Shown piece by piece: positions 34,601-42,124 of a stretch of 42,144 bases of DNA. How positions within the stretch are numbered: position 1 is the first letter of the stretch; every line of letters begins with the position of its first letter. The notes under the pieces were generated by a model. It saw nothing but the letters and a program-made list of their open reading frames with translations. It made no database searches and was not told where the DNA came from. Source of the stretch: Verrucomicrobiota bacterium (GTDB lineage Bacteria; Verrucomicrobiota; Lentisphaeria; JABSQK01; JAJFLO01). The DNA lies in contig JAJFLP010000045.1 in NCBI GenBank assembly GCA_021772635.1, positions 1 to 42,144 on the forward strand. Reading direction: 5' to 3'. The position numbers and the translations under genes were made by a program.

Positions 34601-35157
34601 TTATTTCCGAATGGGCAGTTTCTGCTACCCACGGTGCGGGTGCGGGCGACGTGTCGATAGCGATGCAGAACGGCGACTCAACAGGGCGCGCGTGTATCGG
34701 GTGTACCTTGAGGATAACATTCTCCGGAGCACTTGCGCCGGGGACAGTGAACACAAGTGTCCTTACAATTTCCGGGATAACTAACGGCGATCTTTCGTCC
34801 ACGATCAGTTCAGTCTCTCTTGAGAACAGTGATCAGACATTGGTTATCGGTTTTTCTGCTGACCTGCCAGACATCGACAGGTATACGCTGGAAGTAGCCT
34901 CTACGGTTACGGATGCTGGCAGTACTCCGATTGCAGGATTACGGACGATTGCGATTGGCATATTGAGTGGTGACGTGAATAATGATGGGATCGTGAATAT
35001 TGGTGACTCACTGGGGGTACGCGCCCGGAGCGGCTCAATATTCACAACCGAACTTGCCGGTTACGACGCGAATTTGGACGGGATTCTGAATGTCGGGGAT
35101 TCACTATATGTTCGCGCGCGCAGTGGGCGTATTCTACCGGGAGAAACCGGGCAGTAG
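31675..35157 (+). CDS. Secreted beta-helix protein with cadherin-like repeats and C-terminal dockerin-like domain
   Basis: 1160 residues. A signal peptide (SNKKIIILFVALVTAGAVM) is followed by three GGVYS-type motifs (25-75). A cadherin/Ig-like domain (NPPIANDDEFTVAEDSG, tandem-95 type) is at about 80-175. Two ~150-residue repeats each begin NDAPVLDNTG. A parallel beta-helix with GGAIYNTNS and GGAIAFESNS motifs, like chlamydial Pmp proteins, spans about 490-870. An SbsA-like Ig domain (about 985-1095) follows. The end has two calcium-loop motifs, GDVNNDGIVNIGDSL and YDANLDGILNVGDSL (D-x-N-x-D-G-x-x-N-x-x-D), the hallmark of dockerins. Dockerins bind cohesins; the PEP-CTERM protein encoded next is a candidate partner. 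No sorting signal of its own is present. The leader is REP sequence, so its expression signals are unclear. Confidence 0.82.
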   Translation: MSNKKIIILFVALVTAGAVMYAAVRTGGVYTQETESIGAGGGTSSGGVYSNQTSMSTISGSSSGGVYSNSTGFAAISAANPPIANDDEFTVAEDSGTTNLDVLADDSILPDVGETLTITAVSAGSDGGTIAIAGGGTSIDYAPATNFTGDETFTYTINDGTVGSDDTATVTVTVTSVNDAPVLDNTGDMTLTAVNEDDTSVTITGATVADIISSAGGDRITDPDSGAVEGIAVVGADRANGSWEYSTDGGTNWSLFGTLSDSSATLLDDAATTRLRFVPNGDFNGSSTVIFRAWDLTSNSFGDTGVDVSTNGNTTAFSAATEVATVTVIPVNDAPVLDNTGTMRLTSISENEASGTNSGTSVSAIIASAGGDRITDVDDSRAAEGIAVTSVDNAIGTWEYSTDTGANWSAFGAVSGNAATLLGEDAANRVRFVPGLNSVGTATISFLAWDQTSGTNGDIGVDVSTNGGTSAYSTATESAQININPATIYVDASATSGEDTGLTWGNAFLALQDALTFASEGHGTIDEIWVANGSYLPGAARADTFQLQNNLGVYGGFASGETMISQRDVSNNRCILSGDVDENGSASGNSYHVVTGTGTDNTAILDGFIVTGGNADGSGSLSRGGGLINDGSNPTLTNLVFKRNQASDKGGAIYNTNSAMPMIDGCTFTDNSASIGGAIAFESNSSCVVTDNVFAGNIATSNGGALACFGSSPHIGNGLFIGNSAVDGGAVYAASSSGPRFVNCTITENHAAGGVGGGIAVNDGPSILEVINTILWANSASTAVTSDVSVFDSESVTFKHCDVAASNGSGASWATALGTDATGNIDSDPKFDGGGATSTSSASATFDSATCATTITDSTGLFTVNALAGKYLNPDTSQIQQFPILSNTATTITFLGDFLAASGAMYLVYDYQLESGLSPCIDSGFGDSSTEFPLVPTTDLSGNARVDHPIFTANTGVGDPMYVDMGVFESQGTEIVISEWAVSATHGAGAGDVSIAMQNGDSTGRACIGCTLRITFSGALAPGTVNTSVLTISGITNGDLSSTISSVSLENSDQTLVIGFSADLPDIDRYTLEVASTVTDAGSTPIAGLRTIAIGILSGDVNNDGIVNIGDSLGVRARSGSIFTTELAGYDANLDGILNVGDSLYVRARSGRILPGETGQ

Positions 35158-35225
35158 TCACCCGCAGGCGAGACGGCCGTGACAAACTAAGAAGTAAGTA
35201 GGCAGAAAAGGACTAAAAACTTGGA

Positions 35226-35310
35226 TCACCATGAAGAAAAGAAGAGCATGAAGGGGGAAAATAACTTTTTATTCTTAAAACTCTTCATGTCCTTCGTTTC
35301 TTCATGGTGA
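35226..35310 (+). repeat. H element, short form (copy H6)
   Basis: ATCACCATGAAG with AAGAGCATGAAG at the left, CTCTTCATGTCC and TTCTTCATGGTGAT at the right; 85 bp, without the long-form interior. It lies in the 295-base gap between the dockerin-like and PEP-CTERM genes. Confidence 0.85.
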
Positions 35311-35452
35311 TAAAGAGGATTTATCTTGTTTACCCGATGGTCGAATCTTCGGAGGACCTGTACTTGATTGTATAACGGTTTCGAACAATATTCAGGCAAC
35401 ATAGTTGCTTTTTTACTCAGTTAAATTGAACAAAATCGAGGACCAATTAACG

Positions 35453-36202
35453 ATGAAACGACTTTGGAAGCAATCGGCAAAAGACTGGATCGTAATCCTC
35501 TGTCTGCTGTCCGTGGGGATTGTGTCCTCTGGACACGCGGCATCGTTTACGATCAATATATTCTTTGACAACGGCGGGCAGAAGGAAACCTCAGTAAATG
35601 CTTTCCCCGGCGATACGTTGAACTTGTTTACCGAGGTGACGACTGACCAGACCGTTGCCGGGTTGGAGTACCGAATCACAATGCCGACCGCAGGGTGGAC
35701 TCTGCAATCACGCGATTATTTTGGTAATGGCTGGGAATCGATAGATGTCGATTCAAATAGTGACGATACAAGTGGGCCATCGCCATCGAAGCTTTCCCAG
35801 GAGATAATTGCCGGATCTGATGGAGATATCACTGTTCCCCCGGAATTCTACACGCCAACCGCAGCATTGGATTTTAGATTCAACTCCCTGGTCCAGTCGT
35901 CCGGGACGAAGACCGGAACCTTCAAGATCGAGGATCTTTCGGTTACGATTCCAAGTAATATTTCACAGCAGGCGCACCTTTGGGATCTTTCGTTCTTTGG
36001 CGCATTCGATGGCGGAGGAGGTAGCGTTACCGACGGAGGCACCACGGTCACTGTCAACGACTTCACGTTTCAGGTGATCCCCGAGCCGTCGACGTACGTG
36101 ATGATGGCTGTAATGTTGCTCGGAATCACGGCGTATGGTCGAAGAAAGAAGCCAGTTGGTAGGAGGCAGGTTTCAGAGGTTATGGGCTGGAGTAAAGAGT
36201 AA
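35453..36202 (+). CDS. PEP-CTERM protein with a cohesin-like N-terminal domain
   Basis: 249 residues. A signal peptide with a basic start (MKRLWKQSAKDWIVILCLLS) is cleaved near SGHAA. The following domain reads VNAFPGDTLNLFTEVTT, then VAGLEYRITMPTAGWTLQ. The pattern of a PGD turn, a strand and a later amphipathic strand is reminiscent of cohesins, but this is a weak resemblance and could be any beta-sandwich. A Gly-rich linker precedes FQVIPEPSTYVMM, a hydrophobic helix and GRRKKP: a PEP-CTERM sorting signal for an exosortase. About 15 extra residues follow the basic cluster, which is unusual. I chose the ATG at 35453 (GAGGA about 10 bases upstream) over the in-frame upstream start at 35405, which would spoil the signal peptide. 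Confidence 0.85.
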   Translation: MKRLWKQSAKDWIVILCLLSVGIVSSGHAASFTINIFFDNGGQKETSVNAFPGDTLNLFTEVTTDQTVAGLEYRITMPTAGWTLQSRDYFGNGWESIDVDSNSDDTSGPSPSKLSQEIIAGSDGDITVPPEFYTPTAALDFRFNSLVQSSGTKTGTFKIEDLSVTIPSNISQQAHLWDLSFFGAFDGGGGSVTDGGTTVTVNDFTFQVIPEPSTYVMMAVMLLGITAYGRRKKPVGRRQVSEVMGWSKE

Positions 36203-36367
36203 CTAGTAAGTAGGTTAGGAGAGAGAAGCTAAAGAAAGCACGAAATTCGGAACAAAAGCCATTCCAAAATAACCCCAACAGCACGGTCGTGCCTTCACAA
36301 TGACGTTTCGCGTACGTGATCACGTTAAATTGCAAGCGAATGCCAGAATTAAGAGAGAGCATTTTGC
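36203..36367. other. Intergenic region before H7
   Basis: No credible gene. The stretch 36339-36367 (ATGCCAGAATTAAGAGAG, then AGCATTTTG) is also found before H8 at about 37320-37347, so it is part of, or a flank shared by, these two repeat copies. Confidence 0.5.
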
Positions 36368-36553
36368 TACCATGAAGAGCATGAAGGTCATGAAGGAAAA
36401 AAGATTATCTAATCGGGATATCCGACCCATCATCAAACATGATTTGTGGATGTGACGCATACCGGATTAAAATTCGTTTCAACGAATCAAAAATTTAACC
36501 TACGGCTATCTGTCGTTTCTTTACCTTCAAGCCCTTCATGCTCTTCATGGTGA
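36368..36553 (-). repeat. H element, long form, reversed (copy H7)
   Basis: The ends are ACCATGAAGAGCATGAAG and GCTCTTCATGGTGA. The interior is the reverse complement of that in H1 (CATCATCAAACATG, AATTCGTTTCAACGAATC), slightly shortened. It lies just downstream of the RelE-like gene. Confidence 0.92.
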
Positions 36554-36600
36554 ATAAAAAGGCTTACCCCCAGGCTCCAGGTTTCGTCGCCGAGTAACCT

Positions 36601-36894
36601 TCAAGAATTTCTTTCCCGTTTCAGAATCCTAAAAGTTTCATCGTAGATCTGCGCTCGTGGGCCAATTGCTATGATCTGGATTTCGGTATTAGATGATATG
36701 CGATAGATGATTCTGAAACGACTGACACGAAAACTGCTGAGCCCCCGCAAATCACCCTTCAGTACCTTCCCGGACTCCGGATCTTTTGATATGGTGTTTA
36801 ACGACGCCTTAATCTTCTTCTTTAGATGCGGGTGCGTCTTGCGTATTAAATCTACAATATCATTCGGAACTCTCAGTCGACGTTGATCAGGCAT
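36601..36894 (-). CDS. RelE/ParE-family toxin
   Basis: 97 residues. MPDQRRLRVPNDIVDLIRKT, PHLKKKIKASLNTISKDPES, GKVLKGDLRGLSSFRVSRFR and IIYRISSNTEIQIIAIGPR follow the RelE/ParE fold. The basic strand residues (RVSRFRIIYR) match those that contact mRNA in RelE-type ribosome-dependent nucleases. Whether it acts as an RNase or as a ParE-type gyrase poison cannot be decided here. It overlaps the antitoxin gene by one base, a coupled pair. H7 lies directly after it. Confidence 0.88.
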   Translation of the reverse strand: MPDQRRLRVPNDIVDLIRKTHPHLKKKIKASLNTISKDPESGKVLKGDLRGLSSFRVSRFRIIYRISSNTEIQIIAIGPRAQIYDETFRILKRERNS

Positions 36895-37166
36895 TAGTCG
36901 ATTTTGTCTTCGAAGAGCTCGTTAAGCGTATACAGGTTCGTCTTACCATCCTTATACGCCTTTAACCCATTCTGTATTTCTTCAGTAAATGTGTGATTCG
37001 ACTGTATAGCGATCGTTTCTTTCCAGTTCTCGAACTCGTCCGGGCTGACTAACACAGCGGCGGGCGACCCGTTCTTAGTGATAATGATCTCCTCATCTGA
37101 CGACTTAACTTTCTCAATAAGCGCGCTCAACTTCATTTTTGCTTCTGATACCGACAGTATTTGCAT
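36894..37166 (-). CDS. Phd/YefM-family antitoxin
   Basis: 90 residues. MQILSVSEAKMKLSALIEKV, then EEIIITKNGSPAAVLVSPDE is the DNA-binding Phd/YefM N-terminal domain; the acidic C-terminal tail (about 60-90) wraps the toxin. It is first in the operon and should repress it. A perfect 16-bp inverted repeat lies just upstream (37183-37198) as a likely operator. Confidence 0.88.
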   Translation of the reverse strand: MQILSVSEAKMKLSALIEKVKSSDEEIIITKNGSPAAVLVSPDEFENWKETIAIQSNHTFTEEIQNGLKAYKDGKTNLYTLNELFEDKID

Positions 37167-37182
37167 GGTTTCGATCCCCGAA

Positions 37183-37198
37183 AATTAAGGGCTTAATT
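37183..37198 (-). promoter_or_regulatory. Palindromic operator candidate of the phd/relE pair
   Basis: AATTAAG, GG, CTTAATT: a perfect 7-bp inverted repeat 17-32 bases before the antitoxin start codon, where Phd/YefM proteins usually bind. Confidence 0.5.
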
Positions 37199-37347
37199 AT
37201 GGTTGACTAGAATATAGGCCAATGTAGCCAAAACAAGGAAACTTTCAATTGACAATGGGTAATGAAAGGTAGGAGTTCAGTGCAGGATGGCGTAATACAC
37301 GGTAACGGAACACACAGAAGAATGCCGGAACTAAGAGAGCATTTTTC

Positions 37348-37431
37348 TACCATGAAGAATAGAAGGCCATGAAGAAGATTCTTTGATAACCAAAGAATCT
37401 TTCAAATTTACCTTCATGCTCTTCATGGTGA
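37348..37431 (+). repeat. H element, short form (copy H8)
   Basis: TACCATGAAGAATAGAAGG at the left, CTTCATGCTCTTCATGGTGA at the right, with the internal hairpin AAGATTCTTTG..CAAAGAATCTT as in the copy at 8012. It lies downstream of ahcY and upstream of the Phd/RelE operon and may act as a bidirectional transcription barrier. Confidence 0.9.
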
Positions 37432-37476
37432 AAATAAAAGTTTGTCGCTTAGGTTGTTACCGTGTTCTTGGCTCTT

Positions 37477-38898
37477 TTAGTACCGGTAGTGATCCGGTTT
37501 ATACGGGCCGTCAACAGGAACACCGATATAGTCGGCTTGGGCCTGCGAGAGTTTCGTGAGTTTCACGCCGATCTTCTCCAAATGCAGCCGGGCGACTTCC
37601 TCATCCAAGATCTTCGGCAACACATGGACACCGATCGGGTGGTTGTTTTCCCAAAGATCGATTTGCGCGAGCGTCTGGTTCGTGAAAGAATTGCTCATGA
37701 CAAAGCTCGGATGGCCCGTTGCGCAGCCTAGATTGACGAGTCGACCTTCAGCGAGAAGATAAATACTGTGCCCATCGGGATAGGAGTACTTATCGACCTG
37801 GGGTTTGATATTCAGGGATTTAATCCCGGGCCACTCGTTGAGCTGGCGAACCTGAATTTCATTATCGAAATGGCCGATGTTACAGACGATCGCCTGGTCT
37901 TTCATGCCTGCCATATGCTCCGCCGTAATTATGTCTGCGTTACCGGTGGTGGTTACATAAATGTCACCCTCAGCCAGAGCGTCTTCGACGGTTGTGACCT
38001 TAAACCCCGCCATTGACGCTTGCAGCGCGCAGATCGGATCGACTTCGGTCACAATCACACGACATCCGAGGCCGACAAGCGATTGAGCACAACCTTTGCC
38101 GACGTCACCGTATCCGCAAACGACTGCAACTTTGCCTGCGATCATCACGTCTGTGGCGCGCTTTATCCCGTCTACTAAAGATTCGCGGCAGCCGTACAGG
38201 TTGTCGAACTTCGATTTCGTGACGGAGTCATTAACATTGATCGCCGGGACGAGGAGTTCTCCCTTTTCGTGCATCTGATAAAGGCGGTGAACCCCGGTTG
38301 TTGTTTCTTCGGACACGCCCTTCCAATCTTCAACGACCCTGTGCCAGTGCCCAGGCTCATCTTTTAACGTTTGCTTCAATAAGTTGTTAATGATCATTAA
38401 CTCTTCGTTATCGGTGGGTTCATCGAGAATGGACGCGTCATTTTCAGCGGCGTAACCACGGTGAATCAAGAGTGTGGCGTCGCCACCATCATCGACTATG
38501 AGTTGGGGACCCTTGTTTCCGGGGAAAGACAATGCTTTCTGCGTGCACCACCAGTATTCCTCCAGCGTTTCGCCTTTCCACGCATAAACAGGTACGCCTG
38601 TTTCGGCGATCGCGGCGGCGGCATGGTCCTGGGTTGAGAAAATGTTGCAAGATGCCCAGCGAACGTCCGCGCCGAGATCGACAAGAGTTTCAATGAGGAC
38701 CGCAGTCTGGATTGTCATATGCAGACTACCGGAGACACGTACGCCGGCCAGGGGCTTTCGCGCGCCATACTTTAGGCGAGTAGCCATTAATCCAGGCATT
38801 TCGTGTTCAGCAATATCGATTTCCTTTCGACCGAAATCAGCCAGTGTGATATCTTTAACTTTGAAGTCGATGGCTTTGTCAGCGGTTGCTGTTGTCAT
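37477..38898 (-). CDS. ahcY: Adenosylhomocysteinase (S-adenosylhomocysteine hydrolase)
   Basis: 473 residues. It reversibly splits S-adenosylhomocysteine into adenosine and homocysteine using bound NAD, in the cytoplasm, and so relieves inhibition of methyltransferases. Substrate-domain motifs are [17 protein letters not shown] (56-72), [14 protein letters not shown] (85-98) and [11 protein letters not shown] (199-209). The NAD-binding GYGDVGKG is at 262-269, and the C-terminal KPDHYRY (467-473) is the conserved lid. The length fits the bacterial form with the ~40-residue insert. I chose the ATG at 38896-38898, with AAGGAGAA 6 bases upstream; a longer open frame to 38952 lacks support. It is the last gene of metK, kinase, ahcY. 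No SAH riboswitch could be recognised in the 351-base gap upstream, which is occupied by a G-type repeat. Confidence 0.97.
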   Translation of the reverse strand: MTTATADKAIDFKVKDITLADFGRKEIDIAEHEMPGLMATRLKYGARKPLAGVRVSGSLHMTIQTAVLIETLVDLGADVRWASCNIFSTQDHAAAAIAETGVPVYAWKGETLEEYWWCTQKALSFPGNKGPQLIVDDGGDATLLIHRGYAAENDASILDEPTDNEELMIINNLLKQTLKDEPGHWHRVVEDWKGVSEETTTGVHRLYQMHEKGELLVPAINVNDSVTKSKFDNLYGCRESLVDGIKRATDVMIAGKVAVVCGYGDVGKGCAQSLVGLGCRVIVTEVDPICALQASMAGFKVTTVEDALAEGDIYVTTTGNADIITAEHMAGMKDQAIVCNIGHFDNEIQVRQLNEWPGIKSLNIKPQVDKYSYPDGHSIYLLAEGRLVNLGCATGHPSFVMSNSFTNQTLAQIDLWENNHPIGVHVLPKILDEEVARLHLEKIGVKLTKLSQAQADYIGVPVDGPYKPDHYRY

Positions 38899-38957
38899 AT
38901 TTTCTTCTCCTTGAAACTTAAGACTAAATTTTAGGGTAAAATTGGGAAGCACCCGTT

Positions 38958-39045
38958 AATGTACCGCTGGCGGTATAATTTTCGGTCCGTATAGAACGGA
39001 CTCCGCTCGCGCGGTCCGCACAGGCGGACTCCGAGAATACGGAGA
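38958..39045 (-). repeat. G-type palindromic repeat, reversed
   Basis: The reverse complement of 6817-6905: CTCGGAGTCCGCCTGTGCGG, a second inverted half and then TATACCGCCAGCGGTAC. Another shared phrase, the inverse of CCGAACGTCTTCATCCCG at about 1140, lies at 39098-39115. Confidence 0.75.
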
Positions 39046-39249
39046 GACGACTTCAAATTGATTGCGTAAGAGACTCCGAATAATTTTTCGTCCCGCACGG
39101 GATGAAGACGTTCGGTATACCAACGTACGCACACCTGGACCACTTTACGTATTAACAGATTCACGCGCATTATTGACGCGGTGGTCGCCCCCAAGAAACT
39201 CAAAGCTAGTCGGAATTGAATTACTGGCCAGGGCCTGAGCGAATATTGC
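39046..39249. other. Intergenic region between ahcY and the kinase
   Basis: Apart from the short palindrome TCCCGCACGGGA (about 39090-39101) I see no gene or clear regulatory site. A promoter for ahcY could lie here, but none is convincing. Confidence 0.3.
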
Positions 39250-40239
39250 TCATTTTATTTTCTCAATTCGTTGTTTTATTTCTTGCCATTCCGTATCGGG
39301 TATGATCGCGCCGAGTTGCTGTACGACGCTGGCGCCTAAAACCGATCCGACCCGGCCGCAGTTCTCAAGATCCCAGCCCTGGTAGTGGCCGTATAAAAAT
39401 CCGGCGGCCCACAAATCACCGGCGCCAGTTGTATCGACGGCTTTCACCGATTCCGCGCTAACCGTTGCAACCTCGTTGCCTCGTTTTAGATATGCACCTT
39501 TAGCGCCAACTTTGACCGCGCAGACGTCGCAATGCTCGCTTAGCCGTCGAAGCGCGTCTTCCGGATCGTCGGATCCGCAGTATGCCTTTGCTTCGTCTTC
39601 GTTGGCGAAAACGATATCGATATACTCCGAAAGCAGGTGATCGAGAATATCCTGGTTCGCGTGAACAACCTCGAATGACGCGAGATCAAGACTAACCGTG
39701 CATCCGGCCTCTTTTACGCACGCCAGAATTTTTAACGCCAGATCCCGGTTGAAGAGTTTGTATCCCTCAAGATGGGCGTGGGTGCAACCTGCGAAGTCTT
39801 CAACCGAGATTTCATCGGGGGATAATGTCATCGCTGCCCCCAAAAACGTCCGGCAAGTGCGCTCAGTGTCCGGGGTGACCATGCTCAGACATCGGCCGGT
39901 TGGCGACACATCGCAGTACTTGAAGCGGTTCGTGCAAACCCCGGATTCAGAGAACTTGGAATGATAATATTTCCCGAGTTCGTCACGGCCGAGTTTGCCT
40001 AGAAACGTGCAGCTGATCCCAAGTCGGGATAGGCCAACGATTGTATTCGCTGCAGAGCCGCCGGACTCATTGAATATTTCACCGGCGTTGCGACCGACAA
40101 TTTCCTCGATATGCGCGTGCTCAACAACTTCCATACCGCCTTTTTCCCCGGGCACAGAGGTGATAAATTCTTCTGTGACATGAGTCAAGGTATCAACTAA
40201 TGGTGAGCCGACCCCGATAATATGTAAAGGTTTATTCAA
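39250..40239 (-). CDS. PfkB-family nucleoside/sugar kinase, probable adenosine kinase
   Basis: 329 residues. The PfkB signature 1 region is NESGGSAANTIVGLSRLG (58-74) and signature 2 is AVDTTGAGDLWAAGFLYG with the catalytic base D275. NEDEAKAY at 213-220 and VKVGAKGAYLKRG are also typical. PfkB kinases phosphorylate sugars or nucleosides with ATP; the place between metK and ahcY suggests adenosine, giving AMP and pulling the SAH hydrolase reaction forward. Adenosine specificity itself is inferred. The only possible start in the right place is a TTG (40237-40239), and it lies inside a (TTCAAGG)3 heptamer repeat; no Shine-Dalgarno sequence is visible. It could be co-transcribed with metK (172-base gap). 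Confidence 0.85.
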   Translation of the reverse strand: MNKPLHIIGVGSPLVDTLTHVTEEFITSVPGEKGGMEVVEHAHIEEIVGRNAGEIFNESGGSAANTIVGLSRLGISCTFLGKLGRDELGKYYHSKFSESGVCTNRFKYCDVSPTGRCLSMVTPDTERTCRTFLGAAMTLSPDEISVEDFAGCTHAHLEGYKLFNRDLALKILACVKEAGCTVSLDLASFEVVHANQDILDHLLSEYIDIVFANEDEAKAYCGSDDPEDALRRLSEHCDVCAVKVGAKGAYLKRGNEVATVSAESVKAVDTTGAGDLWAAGFLYGHYQGWDLENCGRVGSVLGASVVQQLGAIIPDTEWQEIKQRIEKIK

Positions 40240-40255
40240 GGTTCAAGGTTCAAGG
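40235..40255 (-). repeat. Heptamer repeat (TTCAAGG)3 over the kinase start codon
   Basis: Three exact units at 40235-40241, 40242-40248 and 40249-40255 (plus strand). On the coding strand they read CCTTGAA, and the first unit contains the TTG start codon. Confidence 0.95.
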
Positions 40256-40411
40256 TTATCGCATCGCTCTTAGCTATCAGTCGTCGCTCAAGTAGCTACG
40301 ACCGGACACTTGGCGCGACAGCCAGGGTTTAGATTTTAGAATTGGGACTTGGACATTGAGTGTTGGCTATTCGGTGATTATTCTTGGCGATGCGCAGCAG
40401 GCACGGATTGA
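40256..40411. other. metK-kinase spacer with low-complexity words
   Basis: Contains loosely repeated phrases (GGACTTGGACATTGAG, TTAGCTATCAGTCGTCGC) of the kind seen in other gaps here. No gene or terminator is evident. Confidence 0.4.
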
Positions 40412-41614
40412 TTACCAGGTAATACCGCCGGCGGCTTCCGATAGCGCTTCTGTTTTGTCAGTTTTCTCCCACGGGAAGAGGTTACGGCCGAAATGCCCGT
40501 AGGCGGCAGTTTGTTGATAGTGCCAGCCGTTTTTCTTCGGGTGTTTCAGTGCTAATGAATCAACTATTCCTTTTGGCCGGAGGTCGAAGATTTCGCCGGC
40601 AACGAGGATATTTTTCAACACTTGATCATCAATATCGCCGGTGCCGTAAGTATCGACGTTGACACTCACCGGTGCGGCAACGCCAATGGCGTATGCGGCC
40701 TGGACCTCGCATTTCTTCGCGAGTTTAGCGGCGACGATATTCTTCGCAATATAGCGGCACATGTACGCGGCCGACCGGTCGACTTTTGACGGGTCTTTGC
40801 CCGAGAATGCGCCACCACCGTGGCTTCCGACACCGCCGTAGGTGTCAACAATGATTTTCCTGCCCGTCAAACCTGTATCGCCATGGGGGCCGCCTACAAC
40901 GAATCGACCCGTTGGGTTTACAAAATATTTCACGTCCTTGTTTCGTAATTTTCCCGGAATGACCTCCGCAACAACTTCGCGAACAAGTTCTTCGAGGGTT
41001 GCTTTATCCATGTCCTCAGAGTGCTGGTGTGAGACGACGACGGACTCGACAGCCACGGGGACTCCCTCACGATACCGGATAGATACCTGGCTTTTTGAGT
41101 CTGGGCGAAGGTACCCATAATGGTCCGCATCTGACTTTCGTAATTCTGCGAGGCGATGAACAATCTTATGAGCGTACAAAATCGGCGCCGGCATGAGTTC
41201 CGGGGTTTCATCCGTCGCGTATCCGAACATCATCCCCTGGTCACCGGCACCTTGGTCTTCGTGCAGGCCCGCGCCTTCAGTGACTCCCTGCGAGATATCC
41301 GGAGACTGCGGATGGAGGCATAGAAAGACTTTGCAGCCAGTGGCGCTGAACCCGATATCGTCGCTTACGTAACCTATATCTGCGACTGTCTGTCGTGCGA
41401 CCGCCTCGAAATCCACCTTTGAACTGGTCGTGATCTCACCGGAAAGTACGATTAGATCGGTTGTTGTGAGCGTTTCGCATGCGACCCGGCTTTCGGGGTC
41501 GTCCTGCAAACATGCGTCCAGCACTGCATCCGAGATTTGGTCACATACCTTGTCCGGATGTCCCTCCGATACGGACTCGGACGTAAAGACGTGTTCCGTT
41601 TTTATCTTACTCAT
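40412..41614 (-). CDS. metK: S-adenosylmethionine synthetase
   Basis: 400 residues. It makes S-adenosylmethionine from methionine and ATP in the cytoplasm; the enzyme is usually a tetramer. Motifs: [19 protein letters not shown] (about 16-34, His19 and Asp21 at the active site), [12 protein letters not shown] (122-133), [19 protein letters not shown] (P-loop-like, about 266-284) and [16 protein letters not shown]. The length is somewhat above the 383-residue E. coli enzyme, within the family range. AAGGACA, 9 bases before the ATG, is the likely ribosome-binding site. First gene of the metK, kinase, ahcY cluster. Confidence 0.97.
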   Translation of the reverse strand: MSKIKTEHVFTSESVSEGHPDKVCDQISDAVLDACLQDDPESRVACETLTTTDLIVLSGEITTSSKVDFEAVARQTVADIGYVSDDIGFSATGCKVFLCLHPQSPDISQGVTEGAGLHEDQGAGDQGMMFGYATDETPELMPAPILYAHKIVHRLAELRKSDADHYGYLRPDSKSQVSIRYREGVPVAVESVVVSHQHSEDMDKATLEELVREVVAEVIPGKLRNKDVKYFVNPTGRFVVGGPHGDTGLTGRKIIVDTYGGVGSHGGGAFSGKDPSKVDRSAAYMCRYIAKNIVAAKLAKKCEVQAAYAIGVAAPVSVNVDTYGTGDIDDQVLKNILVAGEIFDLRPKGIVDSLALKHPKKNGWHYQQTAAYGHFGRNLFPWEKTDKTEALSEAAGGITW

Positions 41615-42033
41615 AGGTGATTGTCCTTATTAGACTGCAAGTTTCGGCGACCAGGGCGGTCGACTCTTCGAAAACTCCCGGGCGCGTAAATATTCTAAAG
41701 CTACTATTCCCTAATCGCGCGGAATGATGTTAAGCCGGTAATGCCTGAAATTCAACCCTATAACCGATAGAAACAAACTCGACCAGCCGTCGCTCCGCAT
41801 AAGCGCGAGTCCGCTTGTGCGGAGCCGGGTGGCTATGCCGGAAATAGGAGAGCCCACCAGCGGGTTTCCTTTTTAACCCACATTTTATCCGTCTTCGTTC
41901 GGGTAACTACGACGGGACAGGTGCAATACGAAACGGGCTCAGAATACCGAAGATTTCCGCCAAGTTTCAAGGGAGCACCGAACCGGCGCGCTCCGCCGAG
42001 TCGGTTAATACAAAAGGAAACTTTGATCATGTG
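41615..42033. other. metK leader and repeat-rich intergenic region
   Basis: A 5-bp hairpin (CGACC at 41648-41652, GGTCG at 41658-41662) lies about 35 bases upstream of metK; I could not match it to any known SAM-binding riboswitch. G-type palindrome fragments (CTCCGCATAAGCG and CCGCTTGTGCGGAG) lie at 41793-41826, and CCCACCAGCGGG followed by TTTCCTTTTT is at about 41853. No gene is credible. Confidence 0.4.
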
Positions 42034-42124
42034 AATGTAGGAGGCTGCTCCCGCAGGCGATAACGATTATTTTGGAACGATACCAAAATAAATAAGATCG
42101 CCAGCGGGAGCTGCCTCCTACATT
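42034..42124. repeat. REP pair (BIME), family 1, second copy
   Basis: 91 bp: AATGTAGGAGGCTGCTCCCG at the left and CTGCCTCCTACATT at the right, middle TTTTGGAACGATACC. Matches 3213-3305, including short flanks. Confidence 0.9.

Noticed and set aside
38899-38952. N-terminal extension of ahcY to 491 residues
   Set aside because: The ATG at 38896-38898 has a good ribosome-binding site and matches the family start; the extension has no family features.
41615-41760. SAM riboswitch before metK
   Set aside because: I could not match the conserved cores of the SAM-I, SAM-II or SAM-IV families; only a simple hairpin is visible.
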